Positions 8,579 to 17,590 are shown, numbered from the stretch's first letter. The stretch: 64,000 nt of DNA from JARFPW01 sp035464655 (GCA_035464655.1 DATHRZ010000012.1:62001-126000), one strand, 5' to 3'. A program made the numbers and translations. The notes: generated from the letters alone by a model not told the origin.

Positions 8579-9294
8579 TGAACGGGAACGAAGTGATCAT
8601 CGAGACGCATGGGCTCCGCAAGGAGTACCAGATGGGCTCGGAAACGATCTACGCCCTGCGCGGTGTGGATGTGCAGATCAAGCGCAACGAGTACGTGGCC
8701 GTGATGGGGCCCTCGGGATCGGGCAAGTCGACCCTGATGAACCTCATCGGCTGCCTCGACACGCCGACGGCCGGGGAGTACATCCTCAACGGTCAGACCG
8801 TGCAGGGACTCGAGGACGACGAGCTGGCCCGCATCCGGAATCGCGAGATCGGATTCGTATTCCAGACGTTCAACCTGCTTCCGCGGGCGACCGCCCTCCA
8901 CAATGTCGAGCTGCCCCTGATCTACGCCGGAGTTTCGTCCAGGGAACGAACCGAGCGCGCGAGCGCCGCACTCGACCGCACCGGGCTCGGCGACCGCATG
9001 GACCACAAGCCCAACGAGCTTTCGGGCGGCCAGCGGCAGCGGGTCGCGATCGCCCGCGCGCTGGTCAACGAGCCGTCCATCCTGCTCGCCGACGAGCCGA
9101 CCGGAAACCTCGACTCGGTCACATCGGGCGACATCATGAAGGTGTTCGAGTCCCTGCACGAGGCCGGCCAGACGATCATCATGGTGACCCACGAACTCGA
9201 CATCTCCGAGCACGCCCAGCGCACGATCACGCTGCGCGACGGCATGATCGAATCGTACGACGCCCACCGTGAGCAGCGGCCGGTCGGCGTCTGA
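8578..9294 (+). CDS. MacB/LolD-type ABC transporter ATP-binding protein
   Basis: 238-residue ATPase driving the neighbouring permeases. Walker A is GPSGSGKS (44-51), a Q-loop lies in GFVFQTFNLLPR, the signature is LSGGQRQR, Walker B is LLADEPTGNLDS, and the switch His is in MVTHE. The lineage (MacB, LolD, FtsE) is clear from TPTAGEYILNG and PTGNLDS. The ATG at 8578 shares its first base with the upstream stop (TGATG); the overlapping GTG at 8575 would add one Met and fits the GTGA overlap common in this genome. Confidence 0.93.
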   Translation: MNGNEVIIETHGLRKEYQMGSETIYALRGVDVQIKRNEYVAVMGPSGSGKSTLMNLIGCLDTPTAGEYILNGQTVQGLEDDELARIRNREIGFVFQTFNLLPRATALHNVELPLIYAGVSSRERTERASAALDRTGLGDRMDHKPNELSGGQRQRVAIARALVNEPSILLADEPTGNLDSVTSGDIMKVFESLHEAGQTIIMVTHELDISEHAQRTITLRDGMIESYDAHREQRPVGV

Positions 9295-9315
9295 CCCTTC
9301 GATGAGACGACCGGC

Positions 9316-10560
9316 GTGAACCCGCTCGAGGGCGTCCGCCTGGCGCTCCAGCAGGTGTGGACACACAAGCTCAAGTCCGCCTTCACCCTGCTCGGCGTGG
9401 TCATCGGCGTGACGTTTCTGATCGCCGTCATCACGATCGTCGAGGGTATGAACCGCTACGTGGAGGAAGACGTGGCGGGCTCCCTGTTCGGCGTGAACAC
9501 GTTCACCGTCGTGCGGCGCACGCGCGTGAGTACCGGGCAGGAGTCCATCGAAGCGCGTCGCCAGGCCGCGCGGAACCCCGACCTCACCCTCGACGACGTC
9601 GAGATCATCCGCGAGGCCGTGCCCGACTACTGGCTCCTGTCCTACTACGAGGACCGGGGCGGCATCGAGGCGCGACGCGCGGATTATCGCTATCGGCGCG
9701 TGCGGCTCATCGGCGGCTCGCCCGACCATTCGGAGCTCCAGGGTTGGGACATCGAGCAGGGACGGGGCCTGACCACGCTGGACGAGAACCGCAGCCTCCG
9801 AAATGCCGTCATCGGCTCGGCGATCGCCGAGCGCCTGTTTCCGACCGGCGATCCGATCGGGGAGGAGATCCGGCTGGGCGCGCATCGCTTCCGGGTCGTC
9901 GGCGTGTTCGAAGAACAGGGTGGGCTGTTCGGCACCGTACGGGATGCGGCGGTGGTCATTCCGTTCTCGACCTACAGGCAGAACTTCTCGCGGAGCAGGA
10001 ACGAAGTCGACGCGATCAGCGTGAAGATGCGCACAGAGGCTGAGTTCGAGGCGGCGAAGCTGGCTGTCGAGGCCGCCCTGCGTTCCGACCGGACGCTGCG
10101 CCCCGGCGAGCCGAACACGTTCCACTTCGAGACCTCCGACGACATCCTCGATTCGTGGCGGCAAATCTCGCGTATCCTGTTCATGGCCGTGCCCGGACTC
10201 GTCGGCATCTCGCTCGTGGTGGGCGGCATCGTGATCATGAACATCATGCTCATGTCGGTGGCCGGCCGCGTGAAAGAAATCGGGATTCGTAAGGCGATCG
10301 GAGCACGGCGACGCGACATCATGCTGCAATTCCTCGCGGAGTCGTCGACCCTGTCGCTGCTGGGGGCGGCGATCGGCATCATGTTCGGCATCGGATTGGG
10401 CTACCTGGCCGACGCGATCTTCCCGGTCCCGGCGGCGGTGCCTGCCTGGGCGCTCGGTGTCGCGCTCGCGATCGGCCTGCTCGTCGGCGTCACGTCGGGC
10501 CTCTATCCGGCCTGGAAGGCGGCGGTCCAGGATCCGATCGTGGCGCTGCGCAGCGAATGA
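9316..10560 (+). CDS. MacB-type ABC transporter permease
   Basis: 414-residue inner-membrane permease. It has one N-terminal helix (FTLLGVVIGVTFLIAVITIV), a periplasmic MacB core domain of roughly 220 residues, and three C-terminal helices of the FtsX type. The FtsX motif RVKEIGIRKAIGARRRDI follows the second helix. The MacB family is mechanotransmissive: it moves substrates already in the periplasm and does not carry them across the inner membrane. The start is GTG 9316, 21 bases after the ATPase stop. It is paired with a second, different permease, so the transporter is probably a heterodimer. Confidence 0.9.
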   Translation: MNPLEGVRLALQQVWTHKLKSAFTLLGVVIGVTFLIAVITIVEGMNRYVEEDVAGSLFGVNTFTVVRRTRVSTGQESIEARRQAARNPDLTLDDVEIIREAVPDYWLLSYYEDRGGIEARRADYRYRRVRLIGGSPDHSELQGWDIEQGRGLTTLDENRSLRNAVIGSAIAERLFPTGDPIGEEIRLGAHRFRVVGVFEEQGGLFGTVRDAAVVIPFSTYRQNFSRSRNEVDAISVKMRTEAEFEAAKLAVEAALRSDRTLRPGEPNTFHFETSDDILDSWRQISRILFMAVPGLVGISLVVGGIVIMNIMLMSVAGRVKEIGIRKAIGARRRDIMLQFLAESSTLSLLGAAIGIMFGIGLGYLADAIFPVPAAVPAWALGVALAIGLLVGVTSGLYPAWKAAVQDPIVALRSE

Positions 10561-11855
10561 GCATGCTGCGACGCGGGCGTTCACACGGCATGGGCATCGT
10601 CCCGACGCTGCGCGAGGGCATCCGGATCGCCTTCGATTCGCTGTTCGCCAACAAGGTGCGGAGCTTTCTCACCATCCTCGGTGTCGCGATCGGGGTTCTG
10701 GTCGTCGTCCTCATGGCCGCCGTTATCGAGGGCATCAACGCCAGCTTCGAGGACGTTCTGGGTTCCGACCCTAACACCTTCTGGGCCATGCACGCGCCGT
10801 TCGACGCTGACTTCGGCGCCGACGCCGACGACGGGGAACCCAGTCCGTTCTGGGCCAACGAACCTCTCGATCCCGCCTGGGCGACGCTTCTCGAGCAACT
10901 GCCCGAAATCACGTACGTCGAGCCGGTGGCCGACCTGGGCCAGAGCGGCTACGTGGCCTCCGTGGGCAGTGAGGAAGTGCGTCTGTCGTTGATGGCCGTT
11001 GGACCGCAATATCTCAAGATCGCGGGCGGTGACGTGACCAGCGGCCGGTACTTCTCCGACGTGGAGAACGACCGGCGCGCCCCCGTGATCCTCGTCGACT
11101 CGGCCGTGGCGGAAGACCTGTGGCACGGACGCGATCCGCTCAATCGGACACTGAGCGTCGGACGACCGAATCGCCGACAGGCCGTGTTTCGAACCATCGG
11201 GATCTATCGCCCGATCGAGAACCTGTTCGCGGGCCTGGCCACGCACTACGCCATCGTGCCCTTTTCGTCCGCCGACAAGCACCTCGGAGTGTGGGACCGG
11301 ATGATCGGCTACATCATCGTGCCAGCCGAGGGTGTGTCACTCGAGGTGGCGCAGGACGCCGTACGCGGGCGGATGCGGCAGCTGCGCGGCCTGGGACCGG
11401 GCGACGAGGACGACTTCGCCCTGATAACGCAGCAGCAGCTGCTCGATTTCTGGAACCAGCTCACGGGTGTCCTGTTCATGGTGGCGATCGCCCTGTCGGG
11501 CGTCGGCCTGATGGTTGGCGGGATCGGCGTCGTCGGCATCATGATGATCTCGGTCACCGAGCGCACGCGGGAGATCGGGGTGCGGAAGGCGCTCGGCGCG
11601 CGCCGGCGCGACCTGCTCCTGCAGTTCCTCGTCGAGGCGGCGACGCTCACGGCCCTCGGCGGCGCGATCGGACTCGCGATCGGCGGTGGCCTGGCCTGGC
11701 TGGTTCAGAGCCTCACTCCGCTCCCGGCGCAGATCCCGCTCTGGGCGGTCGTCATCGCGCTTGTCGCCTCCGTGGCCACGGGCGTCGGGTTCGGACTCTA
11801 CCCTGCGGCGCGTGGCGCGAAGCTCGATCCGGTCGACGCGCTGAGGTACGAATGA
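10557..11855 (+). CDS. MacB-type ABC transporter permease (second subunit)
   Basis: 432-residue permease with the same plan as its neighbour: N-terminal helix SFLTILGVAIGVLVVVLMAAVI, a large periplasmic domain, and three C-terminal helices with the FtsX motif TEREIGVRKALGARRRDL (written TERTREIGVRK in full). It overlaps the upstream permease as ATGA. The two permeases are clearly paralogous but diverged, especially in the periplasmic domain, which argues against recent duplication. The gene order adaptor, ATPase, permease, permease is common for exporters of this type in Acidobacteria, Bacteroidetes and Gemmatimonadota-like genomes. Confidence 0.9.
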   Translation: MSMLRRGRSHGMGIVPTLREGIRIAFDSLFANKVRSFLTILGVAIGVLVVVLMAAVIEGINASFEDVLGSDPNTFWAMHAPFDADFGADADDGEPSPFWANEPLDPAWATLLEQLPEITYVEPVADLGQSGYVASVGSEEVRLSLMAVGPQYLKIAGGDVTSGRYFSDVENDRRAPVILVDSAVAEDLWHGRDPLNRTLSVGRPNRRQAVFRTIGIYRPIENLFAGLATHYAIVPFSSADKHLGVWDRMIGYIIVPAEGVSLEVAQDAVRGRMRQLRGLGPGDEDDFALITQQQLLDFWNQLTGVLFMVAIALSGVGLMVGGIGVVGIMMISVTERTREIGVRKALGARRRDLLLQFLVEAATLTALGGAIGLAIGGGLAWLVQSLTPLPAQIPLWAVVIALVASVATGVGFGLYPAARGAKLDPVDALRYE

Positions 11856-11874
11856 AACACGCTAGGAGCGACGC

Positions 11875-12594
11875 ATGATCGAGCCGCTCGACCTGCTGGC
11901 CGTCGGCTGTCATCCCGACGACGTCGAGCTCACCTGCGGTGGGACGCTCCGGCGCGTCGCCGATCAAGGCTACCGCACCGGTATCCTCGACCTGACGCGC
12001 GGCGAACTCGGGACGAAAGGCACGCCGGCCCGGCGGGCCCGGGAGGCCGACCGGGCCGCCGAGATCCTCGGGGCGACCGTGCGCGACAACCTCGAACTTC
12101 CGGACGCCGGAATCCTCCCGACCGACGAGGCACGCCGGCACGCCGTCGCGGCGATCCGCCGTCTTCGGCCTTCGGTCGTCATCCTGCCATGGATCCGCGG
12201 CCGGCACCCCGACCATCGACTGGGCTCCGAGCTCATGAGGGATGCGTGCTTCCTCGCGGGCCTCGCGAAATACGGTGAGGGCGAGCCGCACCGTCCGCGG
12301 AAGGTGCTGTATGCCGTGAGCTTCCGGGAGGACGTCGGCAAGCCGACCTTCGTGGTGGACGTCTCGGAGCAGTTCGAACGGAAGATGGACGCCATCCGCT
12401 GCTACGCTTCGCAGTTCGACGAGGCGATCCAGGCCGGCGAGGCGTTTCCGACGGGGCAGCCGTTCTACGAGCTGGTCGAGACCCAGGGTCGGCACTACGG
12501 CTCCCTGATCCGGCGCCCGTTCGGAGAACCGTTCGTCACGGAAGAGACGATCGTCGTGGACGACGTGGTCTCGCTCGGCGTCGCCTCGTTCTGA
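11875..12594 (+). CDS. bshB1: Bacillithiol biosynthesis N-acetylglucosaminyl-malate deacetylase BshB1
   Basis: Zinc-dependent PIG-L/LmbE deacetylase of 239 residues that removes the acetyl group from GlcNAc-malate, the second step of bacillithiol synthesis. Zinc motifs are GCHPDDVEL (His13, Asp15, Asp16) and GRHPDHRLGS. The BshB1 subtype is indicated by LDLTRGELGTKGTP, the RHPDH...LAKY...HRP run, FVVDVSEQFERKMDAI and SQFDEA. ATG 11875 has TAGGAGCG upstream. The other pathway genes (bshA, bshC) are not in the window. It precedes a cysteine desulfurase and mnmA, grouping sulfur-related functions. Confidence 0.9.
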   Translation: MIEPLDLLAVGCHPDDVELTCGGTLRRVADQGYRTGILDLTRGELGTKGTPARRAREADRAAEILGATVRDNLELPDAGILPTDEARRHAVAAIRRLRPSVVILPWIRGRHPDHRLGSELMRDACFLAGLAKYGEGEPHRPRKVLYAVSFREDVGKPTFVVDVSEQFERKMDAIRCYASQFDEAIQAGEAFPTGQPFYELVETQGRHYGSLIRRPFGEPFVTEETIVVDDVVSLGVASF

Positions 12595-12620
12595 GGCGCC
12601 GTGACGCCTATATTCCGCCG

Positions 12621-13775
12621 ATGATCTACCTCGACCATGCGGCGTCGTCGCCGCTCCGTGCCGAAGTCTGGAAGGCGATGGGAGAGCGGCTCGGCGCCGC
12701 CGACTACAACCCCGCCTCGACGCATGCCTGCGGCCGTCGGGCCCAGGAGGCCCTCGACGATGCCCGGGCGGAGATCGCGGGCATCGTCGGCGCCGCGCGT
12801 GGCGAGGTGTTTTTCACGGCGGGCGGAACGGCGTCGGACAACGTCGCGGTGCTCGGGTTCACCCGTCGTCGCCTGGACGAGAGCCCCCGTGTGATTACCT
12901 CGACCATCGAGCACAAGGCCGTCATGCACGCCGCGAAGCAGGCGGCCCGCGAGGGAGCCGACGTGGTGTTTCTTCCGGTGGACGGCCACGGCCAGGTCGA
13001 CCCGGCGGAGCTCGAGCGCGAGCTGGGCGCGGGCGGTGGACACCCGACGCTCGTCTCGATCATGTGGGCGAACAATGAAGTCGGCACGGTGCAGCCGATT
13101 CCCGAGCTGGTCGAGATCGCGCACCGGCACGGCGCCCTGTTCCACTCCGACGCCGTCCAGGGTTTCGGAAAACTCGATATCGGGCGCGGGACCGCGCCTG
13201 TCGATCTCATGACCGTCACGGCGCACAAGCTCGGCGGCCCCGTGGGCATCGGCGCGCTGGTCTGCCGGCGAGGCACGTGCCTGGAACCGCTCGTGTTCGG
13301 GGGCGCCCAGGAGCGTGGCGTATGGCCGGGTACGCAGAATCCGATAGGCGCCGTCGGCTTCGCGACCGCGGTCAGGCTCGCCATCGACGAGCGTGAGACC
13401 ACGGTTCCACGCTACCTCGCCCTGCGCGAGTTGCTCGCGGCGGAGCTGCGCGCCTCGATCTCCGACCTCGTCGTCCACGCCGAGGGCGCCCGCGAGCGCC
13501 TCCCCAACCTGTTGAGCGTCGGAATTCCGGGAGCCGACCAGGGCACGCTGCTCGTCTCGCTCGACATGGCTGGCGTGGCCGTCTCGAGCGGCTCGGCCTG
13601 CAGCAGTGGGGCTAGCACCGGCTCGCACGTACTGGACGCGATGCGGCTCGGGGCGGAAGACTACGCCGTTCTTCGTTTCAGTTTCGGGCACGACACGACC
13701 GAGCAGGACGTCCGCGACGCCGCCGCCGCCACCTGCGAGGCCACCGCAGGCGCGCGCCTCGCGGTCGCGGGCTGA
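12621..13775 (+). CDS. Cysteine desulfurase (NifS/IscS family)
   Basis: PLP-dependent class V aminotransferase of 384 residues that takes sulfur from cysteine as an enzyme-bound persulfide. It opens with IYLDHAASSPL. The PLP lysine is Lys203 in TAHKLGGP, and the catalytic Cys327 lies in SSGSACSSG with the longer IscS/NifS-type loop. The stop of this gene is only six bases before mnmA, so the likely sulfur acceptor is the tRNA thiolase MnmA; iron-sulfur assembly is an equally possible role because no other iscS-like gene is visible here. Confidence 0.92.
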   Translation: MIYLDHAASSPLRAEVWKAMGERLGAADYNPASTHACGRRAQEALDDARAEIAGIVGAARGEVFFTAGGTASDNVAVLGFTRRRLDESPRVITSTIEHKAVMHAAKQAAREGADVVFLPVDGHGQVDPAELERELGAGGGHPTLVSIMWANNEVGTVQPIPELVEIAHRHGALFHSDAVQGFGKLDIGRGTAPVDLMTVTAHKLGGPVGIGALVCRRGTCLEPLVFGGAQERGVWPGTQNPIGAVGFATAVRLAIDERETTVPRYLALRELLAAELRASISDLVVHAEGARERLPNLLSVGIPGADQGTLLVSLDMAGVAVSSGSACSSGASTGSHVLDAMRLGAEDYAVLRFSFGHDTTEQDVRDAAAATCEATAGARLAVAG

Positions 13776-13781
13776 GCCGGG

Positions 13782-15011
13782 ATGCCTGAGGTGTCGCGCG
13801 ATACGCCGGCCTCGACCCCCGAGAAGCTGCTCGTCGCGATGTCGGGCGGGGTGGATTCGAGCGTGGCGGCCGCCTTCCTGGTCGAGCGTGGCCACACCGT
13901 GGTCGGCGCGACGCTCAAGACGTTCTGCTATTCCGAGGTCGACGGGCCGGCGAAGACCTGCTGCGGTCTGGAGGGCATCGCCGATGCGCGTTCGGTCGCC
14001 TCACGCCTTGGGATCGCCCACGTCGTGTTCGATGTCGAGAAGGAGTTCACGGACGACGTCATCGACGACTTCGTCAGCGAATACGCGGCGGGCCGCACGC
14101 CGATTCCGTGCGTGCGCTGCAACAGCTTCACGAAGTTCCGTGATCTCGTGCGCCGCGCGGACGCGCTCGGCTGCGACGGTATCGCCACCGGCCACTACGC
14201 TCGGGTCGTGCGCAGCGACGGTGTCGCCCACCTGGCGCGGGCCGAGGACGATCGCAAGGACCAGACCTATTTCCTGTGGGGGATTCCGCGCCACGTGCTC
14301 GACCGCCTGCACCTGCCGGTGGGGGAGATGCGCAAGCCCGACGTGCGGGCTGCGGCTCGGCGACTCGGGCTCGTGACGGCCGACAAGCCGGAATCGTTCG
14401 AGATCTGCTTCGTACCCGACAACGACTACGCTGGCGTTCTTCGGCGTTACCTGGGCGATGATCATCCCGCCCTGTCGCCGGGATCGTTCGTCAGCGAAGA
14501 CGGCCGCGTCGTGGGCGAACACGACGGCTATGCGCGCTTCACCGTGGGTCAGCGCAAGGGGCTTCCGGGTGGATCACCGGAGCCCCTGTTCGTGCTCGAG
14601 ATCCGCCCCGACACCCGCGAGGTGGTGATCGGCCCGCGCGCAGCGCTGGCGGCGTCCACGCTGCGTGCGGGGGGTGCGAACTGGCTGGCCGAGCGCCCAG
14701 AGGCCGGCGAGGAAGTCGGCGTCCGGATCCGGCACGGCGCCCCCGTCGTACCGGGGCGCGTCACGTCCGCCGAAGACGACGGCTTCGCGCTGGAGCTCGC
14801 CGCCCCACAACAGGCCGTAACGCCGGGGCAAAGCGCCGTCCTGTACCGGAACGACGTGGTGGTGGGCGGCGGCGTGATCCACGCGTCCGGCGAGGCCGCG
14901 GGGCCCGCGGATCAGTGCCTGAGCCCCTCCGCTTCGGCCAGTCGCTCGAGTGCCTCCCGACCCTGCTTCGACAGGTCCTTCGGAACGCGGATCACCACCC
15001 GAACGAGCTGA
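13782..15011 (+). CDS. mnmA: tRNA-specific 2-thiouridylase MnmA
   Basis: Uses ATP and persulfide sulfur to make 2-thiouridine at position 34 of tRNAs for Lys, Glu and Gln. The PP-loop is MSGGVDSSVAA, followed by GHYARV, the catalytic Cys in PIPCVRC, DQTYFLWGI, and the second catalytic Cys in ESFEICFVPD. The family normally ends near the VVGGGVI strand; here the frame continues about 40 more residues (ASGEAAGPADQC...) to a stop at 15009-15011, antisense to the end of dnaJ. The final 100 bases overlap dnaJ tail-to-tail. The extension has no family counterpart I recognise and may reflect loss of the original stop. Confidence 0.92.
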   Translation: MPEVSRDTPASTPEKLLVAMSGGVDSSVAAAFLVERGHTVVGATLKTFCYSEVDGPAKTCCGLEGIADARSVASRLGIAHVVFDVEKEFTDDVIDDFVSEYAAGRTPIPCVRCNSFTKFRDLVRRADALGCDGIATGHYARVVRSDGVAHLARAEDDRKDQTYFLWGIPRHVLDRLHLPVGEMRKPDVRAAARRLGLVTADKPESFEICFVPDNDYAGVLRRYLGDDHPALSPGSFVSEDGRVVGEHDGYARFTVGQRKGLPGGSPEPLFVLEIRPDTREVVIGPRAALAASTLRAGGANWLAERPEAGEEVGVRIRHGAPVVPGRVTSAEDDGFALELAAPQQAVTPGQSAVLYRNDVVVGGGVIHASGEAAGPADQCLSPSASASRSSASRPCFDRSFGTRITTRTS

Positions 15012-16036
15012 TCGCCCGTCGCGTCGCGACGCTTCACGCCCTGGCCCTTCACCCGAAACACCGTACCGCTCTGGGTACCGGGCGGTATCTTCAGGACGAT
15101 CTTCTTGTTGTCGACGGTGCGCACCCGGACCTTCGAGCCGAGCGTAGCCTGGGCCAGGTTGATCGGCACTTCACAGACCAGGTCGAGTCCGTCGCGCTCG
15201 AAGAACGAATCCTCCTTGACCCGAAACCTGACGATGAGATCGCCCGGTCGTCCCCCGCCCGGCCCGCGCTCTCCCTGGCCGCTCACGCGCAGGCGCGATC
15301 CGTCTTCGGTGCCCGGCGGAACCGTGATGCTGATCTTGCGGCGGGTCGAGACCTCCCCACGTCCCTGGCAGGCGCTGCAGGGCCGCTGCGGTACCTTCCC
15401 CCGTCCGTAGCACGCCGGACAGGGCCGCGGCACCGAGAACGAGCCCTGCCCGAACGTGACCGTCCCTCGTCCCTGGCACTCGCGGCACTTCTCGAGTGAC
15501 GTGCCGGGCGCGGCGCCGCTGCCGTCGCACGTCGCGCACTCTTCGCGGATCGGCACCGTGACGGTGACCTTTCCGCCCCGCACGGCCTTGCGGAAGCCGA
15601 TCTCGACCATGTACTCGACGTCGCGACCCCGACTCGGGCCCTGGCGGGCGCCACCGGCGCGGCGGCCACCGAAATCGAAGATCGAGCTGAAGATGTCGCC
15701 GATGCCGCCGAGATCCTCGAACCGGAAGCCTCCCTCGCCGCCGGGTCCGGCGCCGCCGCCCGCACCGGGACTACGCCGCGTCCGGGACGTGCCGCCGAAA
15801 TCCCCGAGGCCACCGTACTTTCTCAGTTGATCGTATTTCCGCCGGTTCTCGGGGTCCGACAGCACGCCGTGCGCCTCGGAAATCTCCTTGAACCGATCTC
15901 CCGCCTCGGGGTCGTCGGGATTCGCGTCGGGATGATACTTCTTGGCGAGCTTTCGGTAGGCCTTCTTGATCTCGTCCGCCGTCGCCTTCTCCCCGACGCC
16001 GAGGATCGCGTAGTAGTCCTTGGCGCGTGTCGCCAT
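14912..16036 (-). CDS. dnaJ: Chaperone protein DnaJ
   Basis: Hsp40 co-chaperone of 374 residues that stimulates DnaK. It has an N-terminal J domain with the HPD motif (KKYHPDANPD), a Gly/Phe/Arg-rich linker (GGLGDFGGTSR to about residue 125), and four zinc-binding CxxCxGxG repeats: CATCDGSG, CRECQGRG, CPACYGRG and CSACQGRG. Two C-terminal substrate-binding domains follow. It lies four bases after grpE. No dnaK or hrcA is next to the pair. The 3' end overlaps mnmA by 100 bases on the other strand. Confidence 0.95.
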   Translation of the reverse strand: MATRAKDYYAILGVGEKATADEIKKAYRKLAKKYHPDANPDDPEAGDRFKEISEAHGVLSDPENRRKYDQLRKYGGLGDFGGTSRTRRSPGAGGGAGPGGEGGFRFEDLGGIGDIFSSIFDFGGRRAGGARQGPSRGRDVEYMVEIGFRKAVRGGKVTVTVPIREECATCDGSGAAPGTSLEKCRECQGRGTVTFGQGSFSVPRPCPACYGRGKVPQRPCSACQGRGEVSTRRKISITVPPGTEDGSRLRVSGQGERGPGGGRPGDLIVRFRVKEDSFFERDGLDLVCEVPINLAQATLGSKVRVRTVDNKKIVLKIPPGTQSGTVFRVKGQGVKRRDATGDQLVRVVIRVPKDLSKQGREALERLAEAEGLRH

Positions 16037-16039
16037 CTC

Positions 16040-16666
16040 CTACCCTTCGTCTTCCTCTGCCGCCGGCTCTTCGTAGCGGCGCACCTCCACCTGTGCCGGG
16101 CGGACGAGTCGGCCCTGAAACTCGTAGCCCTCGACCAGCACGCGCGAAATCGTCTCATCGAGCTCGGGGTCGTCGGTTCCGGTCGTCATGACCGCCTGGT
16201 GCCGTTCAGGGTCGAAGCGCTGATCGAGCGCCTCGATTCGCTCGAGACCGGCATCGCCCAGCTGCTTTCGGAAGTTACGCAGGATGAGCTCGATCCCCTC
16301 GTCGAGCGCCTGGACCGTGGTCGACTCGTGCGGCGTGTCGGCGACGCGGGCGAGGTCGTCGAGGGTCGGGAGGATCTGCCGAAGCAGCTCCGCCTGGGCC
16401 ATCCCGCGGCCCGTCGACGCCTCTCTTCGTGTTCGCTTGCGGAAGTTCTCGAATTCGGCGGCAAGGCGAAGATGCCTGTCCTTGAGCTCGGCGAGCTCCG
16501 CCTCGAGATCGCCGGTCTCATCACCGGTGGCCGCGTCGGATCCTCCGCCGGCCGGTTCGGCCGGGGCCCGGTCCTCCTCCGCCGGGTCGGCGGCGGTTTC
16601 GTCGATATCTTCATCCTCCGTCTCCGGACCGGCTTCCTGTTTGCGGTCCTTCCAGGGATTCAGCAC
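16040..16666 (-). CDS. grpE: Nucleotide exchange factor GrpE
   Basis: 208 residues. The acidic low-complexity N-terminus (about 1-60) is followed by a long coiled coil from ELAELKDRHLRLAAEFENFRKR and the C-terminal beta wing (EGYEFQGRLVRPAQVEV). It exchanges ADP on DnaK. It sits directly upstream of dnaJ, forming a grpE-dnaJ unit without dnaK. I looked for a CIRCE element or an obvious heat-shock promoter in the 84 bases upstream and did not see one. Confidence 0.94.
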   Translation of the reverse strand: MLNPWKDRKQEAGPETEDEDIDETAADPAEEDRAPAEPAGGGSDAATGDETGDLEAELAELKDRHLRLAAEFENFRKRTRREASTGRGMAQAELLRQILPTLDDLARVADTPHESTTVQALDEGIELILRNFRKQLGDAGLERIEALDQRFDPERHQAVMTTGTDDPELDETISRVLVEGYEFQGRLVRPAQVEVRRYEEPAAEEDEG

Positions 16667-16750
16667 GTCTCCTCCAGGTCGTTCGGTTGCCGTGGCGCAT
16701 CGTTCACGGGGCCGGAAATGTCGGCCTCCGGCGCGATCGCGACAAGTTGT

Positions 16751-17590
16751 TCAGGCCTCGACGCTGGCTTCCGTTCGAGCCAGCGCCCACGCGAGCAGGT
16801 CGCAGGTCACCTCGGACGCCAGCGGGTCGTGAAGCAGGGCGTGGAAGGCCCCGGGGTATTCGATGACCGTCGCGGTCGGCATGCGCCCGGCCAGTTCCCG
16901 CGCCGCCTCCGTGCTGACTACCCGGTCGTCTCCGGCGAGGAGGAAGAGCGTGGGGATCTCGAGGCGCGCGGCATCGGCATCGAGCCGCTCGCGCTCTTCG
17001 GTCAGCGACGCCCAGTGGCCCACGCTGATCTTGCGCTGCACCAGCGGATCGGCCGCGAATCGGGCCTGCTCGATCGGCTCACGAAACACGTCCTCGTCGG
17101 CGATTCCCGTGGCGAGCCGCAGCGACGGCAGTACCTTCTCGAGGGCGTGCGCCAGCGCGAGTTTCCAGCCGGGAATCGGCATGCGAGGAGCGACGAACGG
17201 CGCGATCAGAATCAACCCCCGCAGGCGCCGGGCGAACACCCGGCGCTGTGCCCAGCGTGCGGCGATCAGGCCGCCCAGCGAATGACCCACCAGGACGAGC
17301 GGCATGTCGGGCCGCTCCGTCTCGACTCGCCGCACGAGCGCGTCGACCGCGCCCAGATGGTCGGCCTCGAAGCTGTCGACGTGCCCGCGGCGTCCGGGAG
17401 ACCTGCCGTGGCCGACGAGGTCGACGGCCGCGAGGGCGAGCCCCGCGTCCTGCGCCTCCGCGGCCAGTCCCTCGTATCGTCCCGAATGCTCCGACAGCCC
17501 GTGCACCGCCAGGAGGGTACCGACCGGGTCCCGCCCGTCCGGCACCCAGTACCGCTGATGGTAAGGGGTCGACGGACTCGGGCGGGTCAC
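16751..17590 (-). CDS. Monoacylglycerol-lipase-like alpha/beta hydrolase
   Basis: 279-residue soluble serine hydrolase. The oxyanion-hole region is LLAVHGLSEHSGRYEGLA and the nucleophile elbow is VGHSLGG (Ser104). A catalytic Asp lies in FLLAGDDRVV and the His in YPGAFHALLHD. The HGxxEHxxRY and GHGRSPGRRG pattern is that of the monoglyceride lipase/lysophospholipase subfamily. The start is GTG 17590, which overlaps the pncC stop as GTGA; upstream in-frame sequence is Arg-rich read-through of pncC. As the last gene of an operon with pgsA it may act on membrane lipid breakdown products, which is inference. Confidence 0.83.
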   Translation of the reverse strand: MTRPSPSTPYHQRYWVPDGRDPVGTLLAVHGLSEHSGRYEGLAAEAQDAGLALAAVDLVGHGRSPGRRGHVDSFEADHLGAVDALVRRVETERPDMPLVLVGHSLGGLIAARWAQRRVFARRLRGLILIAPFVAPRMPIPGWKLALAHALEKVLPSLRLATGIADEDVFREPIEQARFAADPLVQRKISVGHWASLTEERERLDADAARLEIPTLFLLAGDDRVVSTEAARELAGRMPTATVIEYPGAFHALLHDPLASEVTCDLLAWALARTEASVEA

